A stretch of DNA of 44,765 nt. Source: Bacteroidaceae bacterium. Its GTDB lineage: Bacteria > Bacteroidota > Bacteroidia > Bacteroidales > Bacteroidaceae. The notes beneath the pieces were generated by a model. The model was not told the origin of the DNA and did not search any database. It saw only the letters and a list, made by a program, of their open reading frames with translations. The position numbers and the translations under genes are program-made. Where the stretch lies: contig JAFSVI010000108.1 in assembly GCA_017445145.1 (NCBI GenBank), forward strand, positions 1-44,765, written 5' to 3'. Below are positions 1-6,835 of this stretch, piece by piece (position 1 is the first letter of the stretch; every line of letters begins with the position of its first letter).

Positions 1-2104
1 CCTCGTCGTAGCGGTCGGCCTTGTAGGCGGAGTATGTGGCAGCGTAGAGCGAATCCTCGAGGTGGCGCCCGTTTTGTGCGATGAGCATGAAGCGCGGGTT
101 GCTGACGGAGCGCGTGAGCTGGCTCTCGGGGAAGGCATCCTCGAGGAGCGAGCGGTAGCGCTCGATGTCGTTGGCATCGCCGCGCCTGAGCGCGAGCAGG
201 AAGAGGTGGTAATAGACATCGTCGAGCGGCTGCGTCTCGGGGAAGTCGGCGACGAGGCGCAGCAGCGTGCGCTCGGCCATGTCGAAATCCTCGATGTGCT
301 CCATGAGCGCCACGCCGCCCTTGTATAGCGCATCCTCGATCTGCTGGTTGGAGGCCTCGAGCTGCTCCTCGGTGAGCGGCAGCTGGCGTATGTAGTACTC
401 GCGCTCGTGGGGGTCGTTGGCGAGCGAGTCCAGGCGTGCCTGCTCCTCCTCGCTCATGGTGGCGTCGCCGTCGCCCATGGCGAGGCTGTCGGCCTCCAAG
501 GCTCCGGTGTCGGAGGTGTCGGTGGCTGTGGGGTCGCTCTTGTTACTCCGCCGCCAGTTGTCCTCGTTGGGACGCTGCCCCCATCGGCGCTGGAAGTCCT
601 GGCGTCCTTGGGTCACCGTGGCGGTGTTGTAGAAATAGAAGGTGGCACTCTGCCCGCTGCGGCGCGCCGTGGCGGCGGTGGCGGTTGGTGTGCGTGCGGC
701 GGTGGTGGTAGTGGCAGCGGCGGTGGTGGTGCCCTGTGCCCCGGCTTTCTTCTCGGCCTCGCGCTCTTTCTTCTTCAGTTCCTTGATGACGCGGTCGATG
801 ACGGCGAGATATTCCTTCTCCGGCATCTTGGCCAGTACCTGCAGACTGTCCTGCAGCTTGACGGTGGAGAGGTGTGGCTCCGCCTGTGCGAGGGCTTTGT
901 TGCGGCGCTCCACGGCGGCGTAGGCGGCCTTCTCCTTGTTCATGAGCGTGGCGAGTTCGGCATAGCATGGCGCCGCCTTGATGTAGTCGTGGCGCTCCCA
1001 TTGCAGCTCGCCAAGGCGCTGCAACACCACAGCCTTGGCGTAGCCGCCCTGTGTGCTCTCCTCGATGCCTTTCTCCCACGCGTAGATACAGCGCATGGTG
1101 TCGCGGCTGGCGAGGTGTATGTTGCCTATGGCGTAGTAGATGCGGTCGAGATAGTTGGCATTGTTGGGGTTGCGCGTCATGCGCATGAGCTTGCGCACCA
1201 TGGCCTTGCCCTTGCCGGCAGCCATCACCTCCGTCTGCATGATGCGCGCGTTGAAGGCCAGCTCGTAGGGCGGGTTGAGGCGTGTGCAGCGGGAGAAAGC
1301 CTTGTAGGCGGCCTGCTTGCGCCCCACCTGTGCGTTGAGCTGCCCGAGGAGGTAGTAGAGGCGTGCGCGCTGCAGGCGTGGGTGTGCGTGGCTGGCTGTG
1401 GCCTCGAGCAGCGGTATGGCTTTGGCATACTGCTCCGTGGCGATGAGAAATGCCGCCTCGGCGGCATCGGTCTCGCGCCGCGCTTTGATGTTGAGGGTGT
1501 CGCGCCGCAGCTTGTTGATGATGTCCTCGGCATCGTAGGGCCACTGCTGCAGCACGTAGCACTGGGCGAGCTTGGCGCGCGCGGCGTTGGCAATCTCGGG
1601 CTGGGTCTGGTACAGGCGTGCTATGTAGCTGTAGGTTGCCGCCGCCTCGAGGAAGTCGCCCGTGTGGAACTGCGCGTCGGCCAGCATCATCCACGCGTTG
1701 TGGATGTAGGGGTTGAACTCCTTGCGCGACATGTAGGCGCGGTCCTTGTCTGTCATGCGGCCGCGTGGTTTCTTGGGTCTGCGCTTGATGCTGTGCTTCT
1801 TGATGGCTTTCTCGCTCTTGGTGATGGCCGTCTCGAAGTTGCCCTTGCCCATGGCGGCCGTCTGCTTGTCGCTCACGGGGTACATGGGCAGGAGCGACGT
1901 GTAGTCGTCCTTGTGCCCCTTGATTTGTGCCTCCACGCCCTCGTCGAATGCCGTGCGGCCGTTGTAGAGGGTGTTGAAGCGCGCCGTCACGGTGTGGTAG
2001 AAGCGCGTCATGCCGGTGTTCTTGGCCGTGGAACACGCCACCATCATCCCTGCTGCGAGCAGGGAGCAAGCGAAATATATAAATGTACGCGCGCGAAGTC
2101 TCAT
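1..2104 (-). CDS. porW: SprE/PorW-like TPR lipoprotein of the type IX secretion system (C-terminus cut by window edge)
   Basis: About 701 residues are visible; the frame stays open to the left edge, so the C-terminus is missing. The ATG at 2104 gives a basic N-terminus, a hydrophobic stretch and a lipobox-like M-V-A-C with Cys24, so an outer-membrane or periplasmic lipoprotein is expected. Right after the Cys comes CSTAKNTGMTRFYHTVTARF followed by NTLYNG, a signature I associate with the SprE/PorW family. Helical TPR-like segments follow (about 140-400), then an Ala/Thr-rich low-complexity linker (about 465-490) and further helices. In Flavobacterium and Porphyromonas these proteins are needed for T9SS secretion and gliding; the T9SS-type tails on the giant proteins here fit that. 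It lies 42 nt after the small conserved gene and probably shares the aroA transcript. A generic TPR lipoprotein is the alternative. Confidence 0.82.
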   Translation of the reverse strand, partial: MRLRARTFIYFACSLLAAGMMVACSTAKNTGMTRFYHTVTARFNTLYNGRTAFDEGVEAQIKGHKDDYTSLLPMYPVSDKQTAAMGKGNFETAITKSEKAIKKHSIKRRPKKPRGRMTDKDRAYMSRKEFNPYIHNAWMMLADAQFHTGDFLEAAATYSYIARLYQTQPEIANAARAKLAQCYVLQQWPYDAEDIINKLRRDTLNIKARRETDAAEAAFLIATEQYAKAIPLLEATASHAHPRLQRARLYYLLGQLNAQVGRKQAAYKAFSRCTRLNPPYELAFNARIMQTEVMAAGKGKAMVRKLMRMTRNPNNANYLDRIYYAIGNIHLASRDTMRCIYAWEKGIEESTQGGYAKAVVLQRLGELQWERHDYIKAAPCYAELATLMNKEKAAYAAVERRNKALAQAEPHLSTVKLQDSLQVLAKMPEKEYLAVIDRVIKELKKKEREAEKKAGAQGTTTAAATTTTAARTPTATAATARRSGQSATFYFYNTATVTQGRQDFQRRWGQRPNEDNWRRSNKSDPTATDTSDTGALEADSLAMGDGDATMSEEEQARLDSLANDPHEREYYIRQLPLTEEQLEASNQQIEDALYKGGVALMEHIEDFDMAERTLLRLVADFPETQPLDDVYYHLFLLALRRGDANDIERYRSLLEDAFPESQLTRSVSNPRFMLIAQNGRHLEDSLYAATYSAYKADRYDE

Positions 2105-2146
2105 TGCATAAATAACGCTTGCAGCGCTGCGTTTATTGTCCGGCGC

Positions 2147-2458
2147 CTATGCATTTCTCACTCCGTAGCGCTGCTCGGTGAGAATCAGCATCACTTCGTC
2201 CTTGACGGCAGCGGGGAGGTATATGCCGCGCAGGTCGAGGCTCCGCGTCCAGTCCTCCACCTCGGTGGGGAACATGGTGTAGAGCACCTCGCGGAACTCG
2301 TCCTCCTCGGCCGACGTGTAGGCATCGGCCGGCCGGCCGGCAAAGCGGTCCAGCTCCTCGTCGTCGAAATATTCGGGCTTCTCGGCAGCAGCGGCGAGGA
2401 AGCTCTCGCGCTCGCACACGGCGTGCTGCCCGCAGCACACAAAGTTCTCTTTGCTCAT
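2147..2458 (-). CDS. small conserved hypothetical protein downstream of aroA
   Basis: A 103-residue acidic protein without signal peptide or membrane segment. Its N-terminus carries a Cys/His cluster, VCCGQHAVCE (residues 7-16), which could bind a metal, but I see no known catalytic motif. The middle is rich in Glu/Asp (DDEELDRF, SAEEDEF) and the C-terminal half reads as helices with a conserved-looking WTRSLDLRGIYLP. Its ATG (2458-2456) overlaps the aroA stop codon (TGA 2457-2455), giving an ATGA junction that suggests translational coupling. I recognise this as a protein that often follows aroA in Bacteroidales, but I cannot assign a function. Confidence 0.85.
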   Translation of the reverse strand: MSKENFVCCGQHAVCERESFLAAAAEKPEYFDDEELDRFAGRPADAYTSAEEDEFREVLYTMFPTEVEDWTRSLDLRGIYLPAAVKDEVMLILTEQRYGVRNA

Positions 2459-3780
2459 TGTATCTCTTCGATGGTGAATCCGGCTTGCCGCAGGTCGTCC
2501 CAGTATCGCGGGTACGACTTCGTCACGACGTCCGGGTCGTTGATGTCAATCTGCCCCAGCACCATGGCCGCCGGCGCAAAGGCCATGGCCATGCGGTGGT
2601 CGCTGTAGGTGTCGATGGCGGTGCCGGGTGCCGGGTGCAGCCACGCCACGGGGGCCGGGCGCTGTGCCTCCGGGCCGCCCCAGTGCATGACGTCGTCGCC
2701 CTCCACCTCCACCGTCACACCGAGCTTGGCAAGCTCGCGCTGCAGCGCCGCTATGCGGTCGGTCTCCTTGATACGCAGGCTCCTCAGCCCCGTGAAGCGG
2801 AATGCTATGCCGCGCATGGCACACGTCACCACCAGCGTCTGCGCCAGGTCGGGCATGGCGCCGAAGTCCCACTCCACGCTCTGAGGCACGCTGCCGCGGC
2901 GGATGAGCATCGTGCGCGGGTCGCTGAAGTCGCGGCCCAGCGGCATGGTGCGCACGCTGAGACGCTCAAAGAGGCGCGCACCGCCGCTGTCGCCCTGCAG
3001 GCTCTCGGGGAACAGTCCGCGCAGGGTGGCCGTTTCCTGTGGCTGCGGCGCGAGCAGCACGGTCTCGTACCAGTACGACGCCGCGCTCCAGTCGGACTCT
3101 ATGGTGTAAGGTGCCGGGGTATAGGGCTTGGCCTCTACGGCGAGGTGGTGGTCGTCGGTCCAGCGTGCCTCGGCGCCGAAATGTCGCATCATGGCCAGGG
3201 TCATGTCGATGTACGGACGGCTCATGACCTCGCCAGCAAGGGCTATGAGCAGCCCGCCCGCGAGCAGCGGCGCTATCATCAGCAGCGCGGAGACATACTG
3301 CGAGCTCACATCACCCGCCAGGGTTATGCTGCCGCCGAGCAGCGGCGCGGCGCTGCCGGTGATGAGCAGCGGCGGGAAGCCCTCCTCGCCGGCATAGGCG
3401 ATGTCGGCGCCGAGGGCGCGCAGCGCCTCCACGAGTATGCCTATGGGTCTGCGGCGCATGCGCTGTGTGCCGGTGATGAGGTGCGTGCCGGGCACGGTGG
3501 CGAGCAGGGCGGTGAGGAAACGCATCGCCGTGCCTGCGGCGCCGATGTCGATGGTTGCCGGGTGGGCGGGCGTGGGCAGCGGCGCATGGCGCTCGTCCTC
3601 GAGCAGCGCCAGTGCGCGCAGCATGGCGTGGGTGTCGTCGCAGTCCGACACGTTGGCCAGACGGCTCAGGCTGCCGCCGCTGAGGGCGGTGAGCAGCAAT
3701 GCCCGGTTGCTGATGCTCTTGCTGGCAGGCAAAAGCACCTCTGCGGAGAGGTTATCGGGCTTGAAAACGCGATATTTCAT
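2455..3780 (-). CDS. aroA: 3-phosphoshikimate 1-carboxyvinyltransferase (EPSP synthase)
   Basis: Makes 5-enolpyruvylshikimate-3-phosphate from shikimate-3-phosphate and phosphoenolpyruvate, the sixth step of the shikimate pathway, in the cytoplasm. The 441-residue protein has the family landmarks in order: LLPASKSISNRALLL (Lys21, Ser22 and Arg26 bind substrate), GAAGTAMRFLTAL, the PEP-binding RMRRRPI, SSQYVSALLM, KETDRIAAL and SDHRMAMAFA near the C-terminus. An in-frame ATG exists at 3816, but it lies inside the promoter -7 box (3814-3821), so the ATG at 3780 is the start; this also begins the normal MKYRVFKP N-terminus. The gene heads a leftward operon and overlaps the next gene by 4 nt. Confidence 0.97.
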   Translation of the reverse strand: MKYRVFKPDNLSAEVLLPASKSISNRALLLTALSGGSLSRLANVSDCDDTHAMLRALALLEDERHAPLPTPAHPATIDIGAAGTAMRFLTALLATVPGTHLITGTQRMRRRPIGILVEALRALGADIAYAGEEGFPPLLITGSAAPLLGGSITLAGDVSSQYVSALLMIAPLLAGGLLIALAGEVMSRPYIDMTLAMMRHFGAEARWTDDHHLAVEAKPYTPAPYTIESDWSAASYWYETVLLAPQPQETATLRGLFPESLQGDSGGARLFERLSVRTMPLGRDFSDPRTMLIRRGSVPQSVEWDFGAMPDLAQTLVVTCAMRGIAFRFTGLRSLRIKETDRIAALQRELAKLGVTVEVEGDDVMHWGGPEAQRPAPVAWLHPAPGTAIDTYSDHRMAMAFAPAAMVLGQIDINDPDVVTKSYPRYWDDLRQAGFTIEEIQ

Positions 3781-3813
3781 GCGAAAAATGGCTTTATGTG
3801 CAAATTTTCGGCA

Positions 3814-3844
3814 CAAAAGTAGTCAAAAATTTGCACGTAACAAA
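3814..3844 (-). promoter_or_regulatory. Bacteroidota-type promoter of aroA
   Basis: On the minus strand, TTTG (+ strand CAAA at 3841-3844) is followed after 19 nt by TACTTTTG (+ strand CAAAAGTA at 3814-3821). This is the primary sigma (RpoD-like) consensus TTTG / TAnnTTTG of Bacteroidota. The predicted transcript starts about 25 nt before the aroA ATG at 3780. It interleaves with the tRNA promoter facing the other way. Confidence 0.75.
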
Positions 3845-3861
3845 AAAAACGCCTACCTTTG
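3830..3861 (+). promoter_or_regulatory. Bacteroidota-type promoter of tRNA-Pro
   Basis: TTTG at 3830-3833 and TACCTTTG at 3854-3861, separated by 20 nt, match the TTTG / TAnnTTTG consensus. The mature tRNA begins 23 nt after the -7 box. The two promoters overlap between 3830 and 3844, so the polymerases serving aroA and the tRNA would compete for the same DNA. Confidence 0.75.
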
Positions 3862-3883
3862 CACCCGCAAAACGAAAAATGTT

Positions 3884-3958
3884 CGGGATGTAGCTCAGTC
3901 CGGTTAGAGTACGCGTCTGGGGGGCGTGGGGTCGCTAGTTCGAATCTAGTCATCCCGA
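3884..3958 (+). tRNA. tRNA-Pro (anticodon GGG)
   Basis: The acceptor stem CGGGATG (3884-3890) pairs with CATCCCG (3951-3957). The D arm is GCTC/GAGT, the anticodon stem CGCGT/GCGTG encloses the 7-nt loop CTGGGGG giving anticodon GGG, and the T arm GCTAG/CTAGT encloses TTCGAAT. The discriminator base is A (3958); a full CCA is not encoded. It reads proline codons CCC and CCU. The gene stands alone with its own promoter and a terminator starting 11 nt after its end. Confidence 0.95.
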
Positions 3959-3968
3959 CATCGTGAAG

Positions 3969-4004
3969 AAAGCCCGCTGCTTTGCAGCGGGCTTTTCTGT
4001 TTTC
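3969..4004 (+). terminator. Rho-independent terminator of tRNA-Pro
   Basis: A perfect GC-rich stem, AGCCCGCTGC (3971-3980) with GCAGCGGGCT (3984-3993), closes a 3-nt TTT loop and extends by A-T pairs to 3969/3995. It is followed by the T-rich run TTTTCTGTTTT. It ends the tRNA transcript before the hydrolase gene. Confidence 0.88.
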
Positions 4005-4052
4005 AGAGCGCACGCTGACACCATCCACCACCTTCCAACATATCACCACCCC

Positions 4053-5054
4053 ATGGACATACGACAGAAAATGCTGGCAATAGGGCTGCTTGTGGCGGCC
4101 CTCTGTGCAACCATCGCCATCACGGCCACCATACGCAACCGCAGCAGGGCGGCGGCCGCCGCCGCGGCGCCGCCGGAGTTTGTGCCCGCTGCGCCGGACT
4201 ATGCCGACACCCTCATGTGGACCACCGTGGATGGCGACCCCGACGGCAGCGGTGCCGACGTGTTCTATGTCGTCTCGACGTGGGAGAAGGACTGGGTCCG
4301 TGACGACGGCACGCCCTGCCACTGGGCCGACGTGTGGAACCCACTCCACCGCGAGCACATGGCGACCGAGATTCGCCGCGCGGCAGAGTACATGTCTCCC
4401 GGCAACCGTTTCTATGCCCCGTTCTACCGCCACACCACCATCGACGCGTGGGTGACACACAACACCGACACCGTCAGCCGCCGCACACGCCTGGCCATGG
4501 ACGACGTGTGCAGCGCCTTCGACGCCTTCCTCAGCCGTCGCGATGCCACGCGCCCGCTCATCATCGCGGGCTTCAGCCAAGGGGGCATGGCCGTGGTGGA
4601 GCTGCTGCGCCACATGAGCGACACCACCTACTCCCACCTGGCCGCCGCCTACGTCATGGGCTACATGGTGACACCTGCCGACACCGCCTCCTGCCACCGC
4701 ATACGCCCGGCGCGGGGCGCCACGGACACGGGCGTCACCATCTGCTACAACACCGTGAAGGATGTGAAGTACGTCAACCCGCTCATCGCCGCCACTTGCT
4801 GCGGCATCAACCCCGTGAACTGGCGCACCGACGCCACGCCGGCCACGCTCCACGACACCATCACCGTGAGGCTCGACACCACGTGGCACGTGCTCGTCGT
4901 GAGCGGCTACGAGGGCAAGGAATACCCGCCCTACCGCGGCATCATCAATGTGGGCGACATCCACAGCTGCGAGCCGTGGCTCTACAGCGACTGCATTCGC
5001 GCCAACATGCGCGACCGCGCACAAGCCTGGCGCTCGCACGCCGCCACCCGGTAG
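4053..5054 (+). CDS. DUF3089 family alpha/beta hydrolase, membrane-anchored or exported
   Basis: A 333-residue protein of the DUF3089 type of alpha/beta hydrolases. The ATG at 4053 gives MDIRQKMLAIGLLVAALCA, a basic start followed by one hydrophobic segment, so it is probably exported or anchored; an ATG further upstream (3963) lies in the tRNA terminator and is rejected. After an Ala/Pro-rich spacer the domain begins with ADVFYVVSTWEKDW. The nucleophile elbow is GFSQGG (Ser near residue 175) and a candidate catalytic His is in INVGDIHSCEPW near the C-terminus. Substrate is unknown; an esterase or peptidase-like hydrolase is possible. It converges with dinB, with only 15 nt between the stop codons. 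Confidence 0.85.
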   Translation: MDIRQKMLAIGLLVAALCATIAITATIRNRSRAAAAAAAPPEFVPAAPDYADTLMWTTVDGDPDGSGADVFYVVSTWEKDWVRDDGTPCHWADVWNPLHREHMATEIRRAAEYMSPGNRFYAPFYRHTTIDAWVTHNTDTVSRRTRLAMDDVCSAFDAFLSRRDATRPLIIAGFSQGGMAVVELLRHMSDTTYSHLAAAYVMGYMVTPADTASCHRIRPARGATDTGVTICYNTVKDVKYVNPLIAATCCGINPVNWRTDATPATLHDTITVRLDTTWHVLVVSGYEGKEYPPYRGIINVGDIHSCEPWLYSDCIRANMRDRAQAWRSHAATR

Positions 5055-5069
5055 CGCCAGCCCGCCGGC

Positions 5070-6269
5070 TCACCACGGCTCAAACTCCAACACCAGCTGA
5101 CGCCAGTCGCCATCCCGAGCGCCAGCAGCCACCGCCTCTGGCGGCCACGGCTGCGCCAGCAGCCCCACATCGGCCACCGTGCGGTGAGTGTGGCCGGCGG
5201 TTACGCCGCCGCCGGCCATGCCGCCAGCCGCCGCGCCCGAGCCTCCACCTGCGCCCCGGCCTCCCACGCCAAGCCCCATGAGCCTCACGCCGCGGCCGCC
5301 GATGGCGGCCTCCTCCAGCAGTCGGCGCGCCAGCCCCACCACCTCCTCGCGCCCGAGCGTGTGCAGCTGGCCGCTGCGCGTAATTTGGTGGAAGTCGGAG
5401 AACTTCACCTTCAGCGTCAGCGTGTGGCCCTCGAAGCCCTTTCGCTCGAGGCGCCTGAGCAGCTCATCGACATTCTCCAGCAGTGCCATGTCGAGCTGCG
5501 CCGCCGTGGTCAGGTCCGTGGGGTACGTCTGCTCGCAGCTCAACGACTTGCGCTCGCGCACCGGTTCCACCGGGCGCTCGTCGATGCCGCGCGCAAACTC
5601 GTGCAGCATCACCCCCATCTTCCCGAAGCGCGATGCGAGCAACGGCAATTCGCGCTGCCGCAGGTCGCCGCAGGTGACGATGCCCATGGCGTGGAGCGCC
5701 TCCGCCGTTCGCGGCCCCACGCCCCACAGCTTCTCCACGGGCAGCGTGGCGAGGAAAGCCTCCGCCCGCAGCGGGTGTATCGTCGTGAGGCCGTCGGGCT
5801 TGCGCATGTCCGAGGCTATCTTGGCCAGCAGCTTGCAGTAGGACACGCCTGCCGATGCCGTCAGCCCGAGACGCGAGCGTATCTTATCCTTTATCTCGCG
5901 CGCAATGTCCACCGCCAGCGCCATGCCCGGTTTGTTCTCCGTCACGTCCAGGAAAGCCTCGTCCAGCGAGATGGGTTCCACAAGGTCCGTGTATTCGTGG
6001 AAGATGTCGTGCATCTGTGCCGACACCTCCTTGTAGCGCGAGTAGTTGCCGCGCACCACCGTCAGCTGCGGACACAGGCGCCGCGCCGTGGCCACCGCCT
6101 GGGCCGAATGCACGCCATAGCGGCGTGCCTCGTAGCTCGCCGTGGCCACCACGCCCCGCGGCCCGTCATGTCCCACGGCAATGGGCAGGCCTCGCAGCTC
6201 GGGGTGGTCGTGCTGCTCCACCGACGCGAAGAAGGCATCCATGTCGATATGCACTATTTTCCTTTGCAC
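5070..6269 (-). CDS. dinB: DNA polymerase IV (Y family) with a REP-containing C-terminal insertion
   Basis: Error-prone translesion DNA polymerase. I place the start at GTG 6269, which gives MQRKIVHIDMDAFFASVEQ; the only ATG start in frame (6443) lies upstream of the likely promoter box and adds unrelated sequence. Metal-binding residues are Asp9 in HIDMDAFF and Asp103/Glu104 in SLDEAFLDV; helix-hairpin-helix regions (LWGVGPRTAEAL) and the little-finger domain follow. The C-terminus ends in the beta-clamp motif QLVLEF (391-396) then EPW. Between LMGLGV (about 330) and this motif lies a Gly/Ala-rich stretch of some 50 residues, longer than I expect for the family. Part of it (about 352-363, GGGVTAGHTHR) is encoded by a REP element lying on the opposite strand. 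Confidence 0.94.
   Translation of the reverse strand: MQRKIVHIDMDAFFASVEQHDHPELRGLPIAVGHDGPRGVVATASYEARRYGVHSAQAVATARRLCPQLTVVRGNYSRYKEVSAQMHDIFHEYTDLVEPISLDEAFLDVTENKPGMALAVDIAREIKDKIRSRLGLTASAGVSYCKLLAKIASDMRKPDGLTTIHPLRAEAFLATLPVEKLWGVGPRTAEALHAMGIVTCGDLRQRELPLLASRFGKMGVMLHEFARGIDERPVEPVRERKSLSCEQTYPTDLTTAAQLDMALLENVDELLRRLERKGFEGHTLTLKVKFSDFHQITRSGQLHTLGREEVVGLARRLLEEAAIGGRGVRLMGLGVGGRGAGGGSGAAAGGMAGGGVTAGHTHRTVADVGLLAQPWPPEAVAAGARDGDWRQLVLEFEPW
5183..5217 (+). repeat. REP element copy A (inside dinB)
   Basis: Head GGTGAGTGT (5183-5191), spacer GG, then CCGGCGG, 5-nt loop TTACG and CCGCCG. The pairing could extend through the following CCGGCC. It has the same layout as the three copies at the transposase gene. 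It lies antisense within dinB and is translated in frame there. Confidence 0.78.
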
Positions 6270-6346
6270 TGTCGTCGTCTCCACCGCTTGCCGCCGGGGT
6301 GGGGTTTTGGCCTCCGGCCAGCGTGTACTTGTTGTGATTCCGACGG

Positions 6347-6354
6347 CAAAAGTA
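6347..6354 (-). promoter_or_regulatory. probable -7 box of the dinB promoter
   Basis: The minus strand reads TACTTTTG, a full match to TAnnTTTG. No good TTTG is seen 19-21 nt upstream, so only half the promoter is supported. It predicts a leader of about 70 nt before the GTG at 6269. Confidence 0.42.
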
Positions 6355-6421
6355 CAAACATTTTTCCAATCCCCTGCATCTTTCGCCCTTTTTTGCCCGG
6401 CGCGCGCCGCTTTTATGCAGA

Positions 6422-6597
6422 TTGCCGCGACGTGGCGCCACAATTATCGCGCCCAAGCGGGGCAATTGCCGCGGCAAGCAACGAAACACGCCGCGGCGAG
6501 TTTCGGAACTTGCCGCGGCAAGTTGTGGAACACGCCGTGGCAATCGCCAACGCCTGCCGCGGCAACAAGCACAACATGCCGCGAGGCACATCCCCGC
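6422..6597. repeat. 22-bp phased array of TTGCCGCGGCAA-like palindromes
   Basis: CCGCGG-type cores recur exactly every 22 bp: 6425 (CCGCGA), 6447 (TCGCGC), 6469, 6491, 6513 (all CCGCGG), 6535 (CCGTGG), 6557 (CCGCGG) and 6579 (CCGCGA). Five central units are well kept and three edge units are degenerate. Unit consensus is roughly TTGCCGCGGCAAG then five variable bases then GAAC. The copy at 6507-6524 is a perfect 18-bp palindrome, AACTTGCCGCGGCAAGTT. Units with TTG and ACG starts alternate (6466, 6488, 6510, 6532), hinting at an older 44-bp dimer. Confidence 0.85.
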
Positions 6598-6782
6598 CAG
6601 CCGCCCATGGCGGCCACGGCCGCGCCGGCTCCCGCACCCACCCTGTGCGCCCAAGCAAGTTAAGCCGCTAAGGAAAGCTATCCGATTGTTAGAATGTGTT
6701 AACCCCGCGCCTCGGTTTGATAATATATGTTAATACTTACCTTAGCGTCGCCCATTCACAACACATTTATTCACATTTTTTA

Positions 6783-6790
6783 TATATTTG
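6783..6790 (+). promoter_or_regulatory. possible -7 box of the fimbrial operon promoter
   Basis: TATATTTG matches TAnnTTTG and lies 46 nt before the ATG at 6836, in the only AT-rich stretch upstream of the operon. No matching TTTG is visible at the right distance, so a weak or activator-dependent promoter is possible. Confidence 0.38.
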
Positions 6791-6835
6791 CCACCTATAC
6801 GGTGAACCGTAGAGCACAGCCCAAGATTAATAAGC

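Larger units (their letters stand above)
6270..6835. other. non-coding divergent region between dinB and the fimbrial operon
   Basis: 566 bp with no convincing gene. From left to right it holds the dinB leader and its -7 box (6347-6354), a 22-bp-phased array of palindromic units (6422-6597), a palindromic GC-rich stretch around 6595-6635, and an AT-rich stretch (6690-6800) that probably carries the promoter of the DUF3575 operon. Open frames crossing it have no recognisable product and run through units whose 22-bp period is not a multiple of three. Confidence 0.7.

Noticed and set aside
407..2608. A long + strand open frame of about 733 codons across the SprE/PorW-like and small conserved genes
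   Set aside because: It is antisense to genes with recognisable products, has no coherent domain, and long antisense frames are expected at this GC content.
3963..4052. Upstream in-frame start for the DUF3089 hydrolase
   Set aside because: It begins within the tRNA terminator hairpin and encodes sequence unlike a signal peptide; the ATG at 4053 directly precedes the membrane segment.
6270..6443. N-terminal extension of dinB from the ATG at 6443
   Set aside because: It would cross the probable promoter box at 6347-6354 and add 58 residues with no likeness to DNA polymerase IV.
6422..6597. CRISPR array
   Set aside because: The period is only 22 bp, the variable part is about 10 bp, and no cas genes are near; real arrays have repeats and spacers of about 25-40 bp each.
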